Source: Gammaproteobacteria bacterium (GTDB taxonomy: Bacteria; Pseudomonadota; Gammaproteobacteria; Enterobacterales; Psychrobiaceae). From it: a DNA stretch of 64,000 nucleotides. The stretch is taken from positions 1-64,000 of the forward strand of contig JABSRU010000019.1 in the NCBI GenBank assembly GCA_013214965.1, written 5' to 3'. The notes beneath the pieces were generated by a model. The model saw only the letters and a program-made list of their open reading frames with translations. It searched no databases and was not told the DNA's origin. Positions 63,597 to 64,000 of this stretch are shown one piece after another. Numbering within the stretch: position 1 is the first letter of the stretch; every line of letters starts with the position of its first letter. The translations under genes were made by a program, and so were the position numbers.

Positions 63597-64000
63597 GCGC
63601 TAAAAAATCATCGCGGTTAATATAGTACATCGCACTGCGTTGATTATCGCTCTCGAACCACCAGGCTTCGAGGGCTAATTTCATGTTGTCACCGACTCGG
63701 GTGCTCGCTTCGATTAATGCACTGCGATTATTCGTCGCTCTATCGTAGTTAAATCCCATTAATAATACACTAGAGCTGAAATCATTTAAGGCCACTCGGG
63801 TCGCTAAAAATAAAGTGTCGGCGAAAGGGCTATTGACCCGTTGGTCATAGTTATATTCAAACAATAAACCGAGATCTACTTGGGAATCATTAATGCCAAC
63901 TAAGGTATATTCAAACCCCGCTGTAGCCGCGAAGTAGTTAGCACTCGCTTGCAATAAACCTGCCTTAACTAAAGGGTGATCGAGATAATCTTGTTGAAGA
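63574..64000 (-). CDS. Outer-membrane beta-barrel protein, C-terminal part (gene runs off window)
   Basis: At least 141 residues, open through the window end; the leftmost codons at the edge read LQQDYLDHPLVKAGLLQAS. The segment consists of alternating amphipathic strands (FAATAGFEYTL, LGLLFEYNYDQRV, LFLATRVALNDF) ending in LKLNYYF, the C-terminal aromatic of an outer-membrane barrel. I cannot name the family. It overlaps torD by 23 bp at the 3' ends. Confidence 0.75.
   Translation of the reverse strand, partial: LQQDYLDHPLVKAGLLQASANYFAATAGFEYTLVGINDSQVDLGLLFEYNYDQRVNSPFADTLFLATRVALNDFSSSVLLMGFNYDRATNNRSALIEASTRVGDNMKLALEAWWFESDNQRSAMYYINRDDFLALKLNYYF

Noticed and set aside
1..64000. tRNA, rRNA or CRISPR arrays
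   Set aside because: No cloverleaf, rRNA core sequence or regularly spaced repeat was seen. This was by reading, not by a covariance search.

Overview
The window looks like chromosomal DNA of a marine, facultatively respiring gammaproteobacterium of the order Alteromonadales, in the broad Shewanella/Colwellia neighbourhood. I cannot fix the genus. The main clues are a torSTRFECAD trimethylamine N-oxide (TMAO) respiration cluster that includes torE and torF as in Shewanella, a thrLABC operon with an enteric-type threonine/isoleucine attenuator, PEP-CTERM and GlyGly-CTERM sorting signals, Na+-coupled transport, and moderately low GC. I saw no tRNA, rRNA, CRISPR array or intact insertion sequence.

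Layout: 1-2.3 kb holds a decayed AraC-type regulator and an exported alkyl sulfatase lipoprotein. 2.5-7.4 kb is thrLABC. 7.5-18.1 kb carries secreted or lipoprotein peptidases (S33-like, M28, prolyl oligopeptidase), a two-gene ABC exporter, a POT-family peptide/H+ symporter, a YceI protein and a GlyGly-CTERM cyclophilin; taken together this suggests peptide use. 18.3-20.9 kb has a 56-residue SEC-C protein, a pseudouridine synthase and an unusual alpha/beta hydrolase with a beta-helix-like tail. 21.1-23.5 kb is a four-gene bufferin-type cluster (DUF2282 precursor, DUF692 MNIO enzyme, DUF2063 partner, DoxX). 23.7-35.1 kb is mostly housekeeping and transport: a PEP-CTERM protein behind a likely sigma-54 promoter, ybiT, yceH, divergent argO/argP, an NSS transporter, an Atm1-like exporter, a voltage-gated channel with an acidic filter, and rsuA. 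35.3-39.3 kb is one very large secreted M9 collagenase with three VHL-like repeats. 39.7-42.1 kb is small genes and repeat debris.

42.1-51.9 kb is the most interesting metabolic region. It encodes an ethanolamine-type permease, a glutamine-synthetase-like ligase, an aldehyde dehydrogenase, an iron-type alcohol dehydrogenase and a class-I amidotransferase-like hydrolase; beside them sit a second aldehyde dehydrogenase, a 2-oxoglutarate/Fe(II) oxygenase and a LysR regulator. I read this as a gamma-glutamylation route for an amino alcohol, most likely ethanolamine to glycine. It has the logic of the Puu and Ipu pathways and does not need EutBC. A 153-bp MITE-like element lies between the permease and the ligase.

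51.9-64 kb holds a decayed torF paralogue, rof (Rho inhibitor), and the tor system: torS and torT divergent, a GNAT acetyltransferase with an apparent AUU start, torR, torF and torECAD. Two matching operator-like sequences, each with TTCAT pairs exactly 22 bp apart, sit upstream of torF/torR and of torE. The window ends inside an outer-membrane barrel gene.

Two divergent copies of a 143-183 bp non-coding repeat (28.6 and 33.5 kb, inverted) and a 29-bp repeat that includes a ribosome-binding site and ATG (40.2 and 41.7 kb) are structures the gene content does not explain. Several starts were moved from the longest reading frame on the basis of ribosome-binding sites and family alignment; the reasons are given in each entry.
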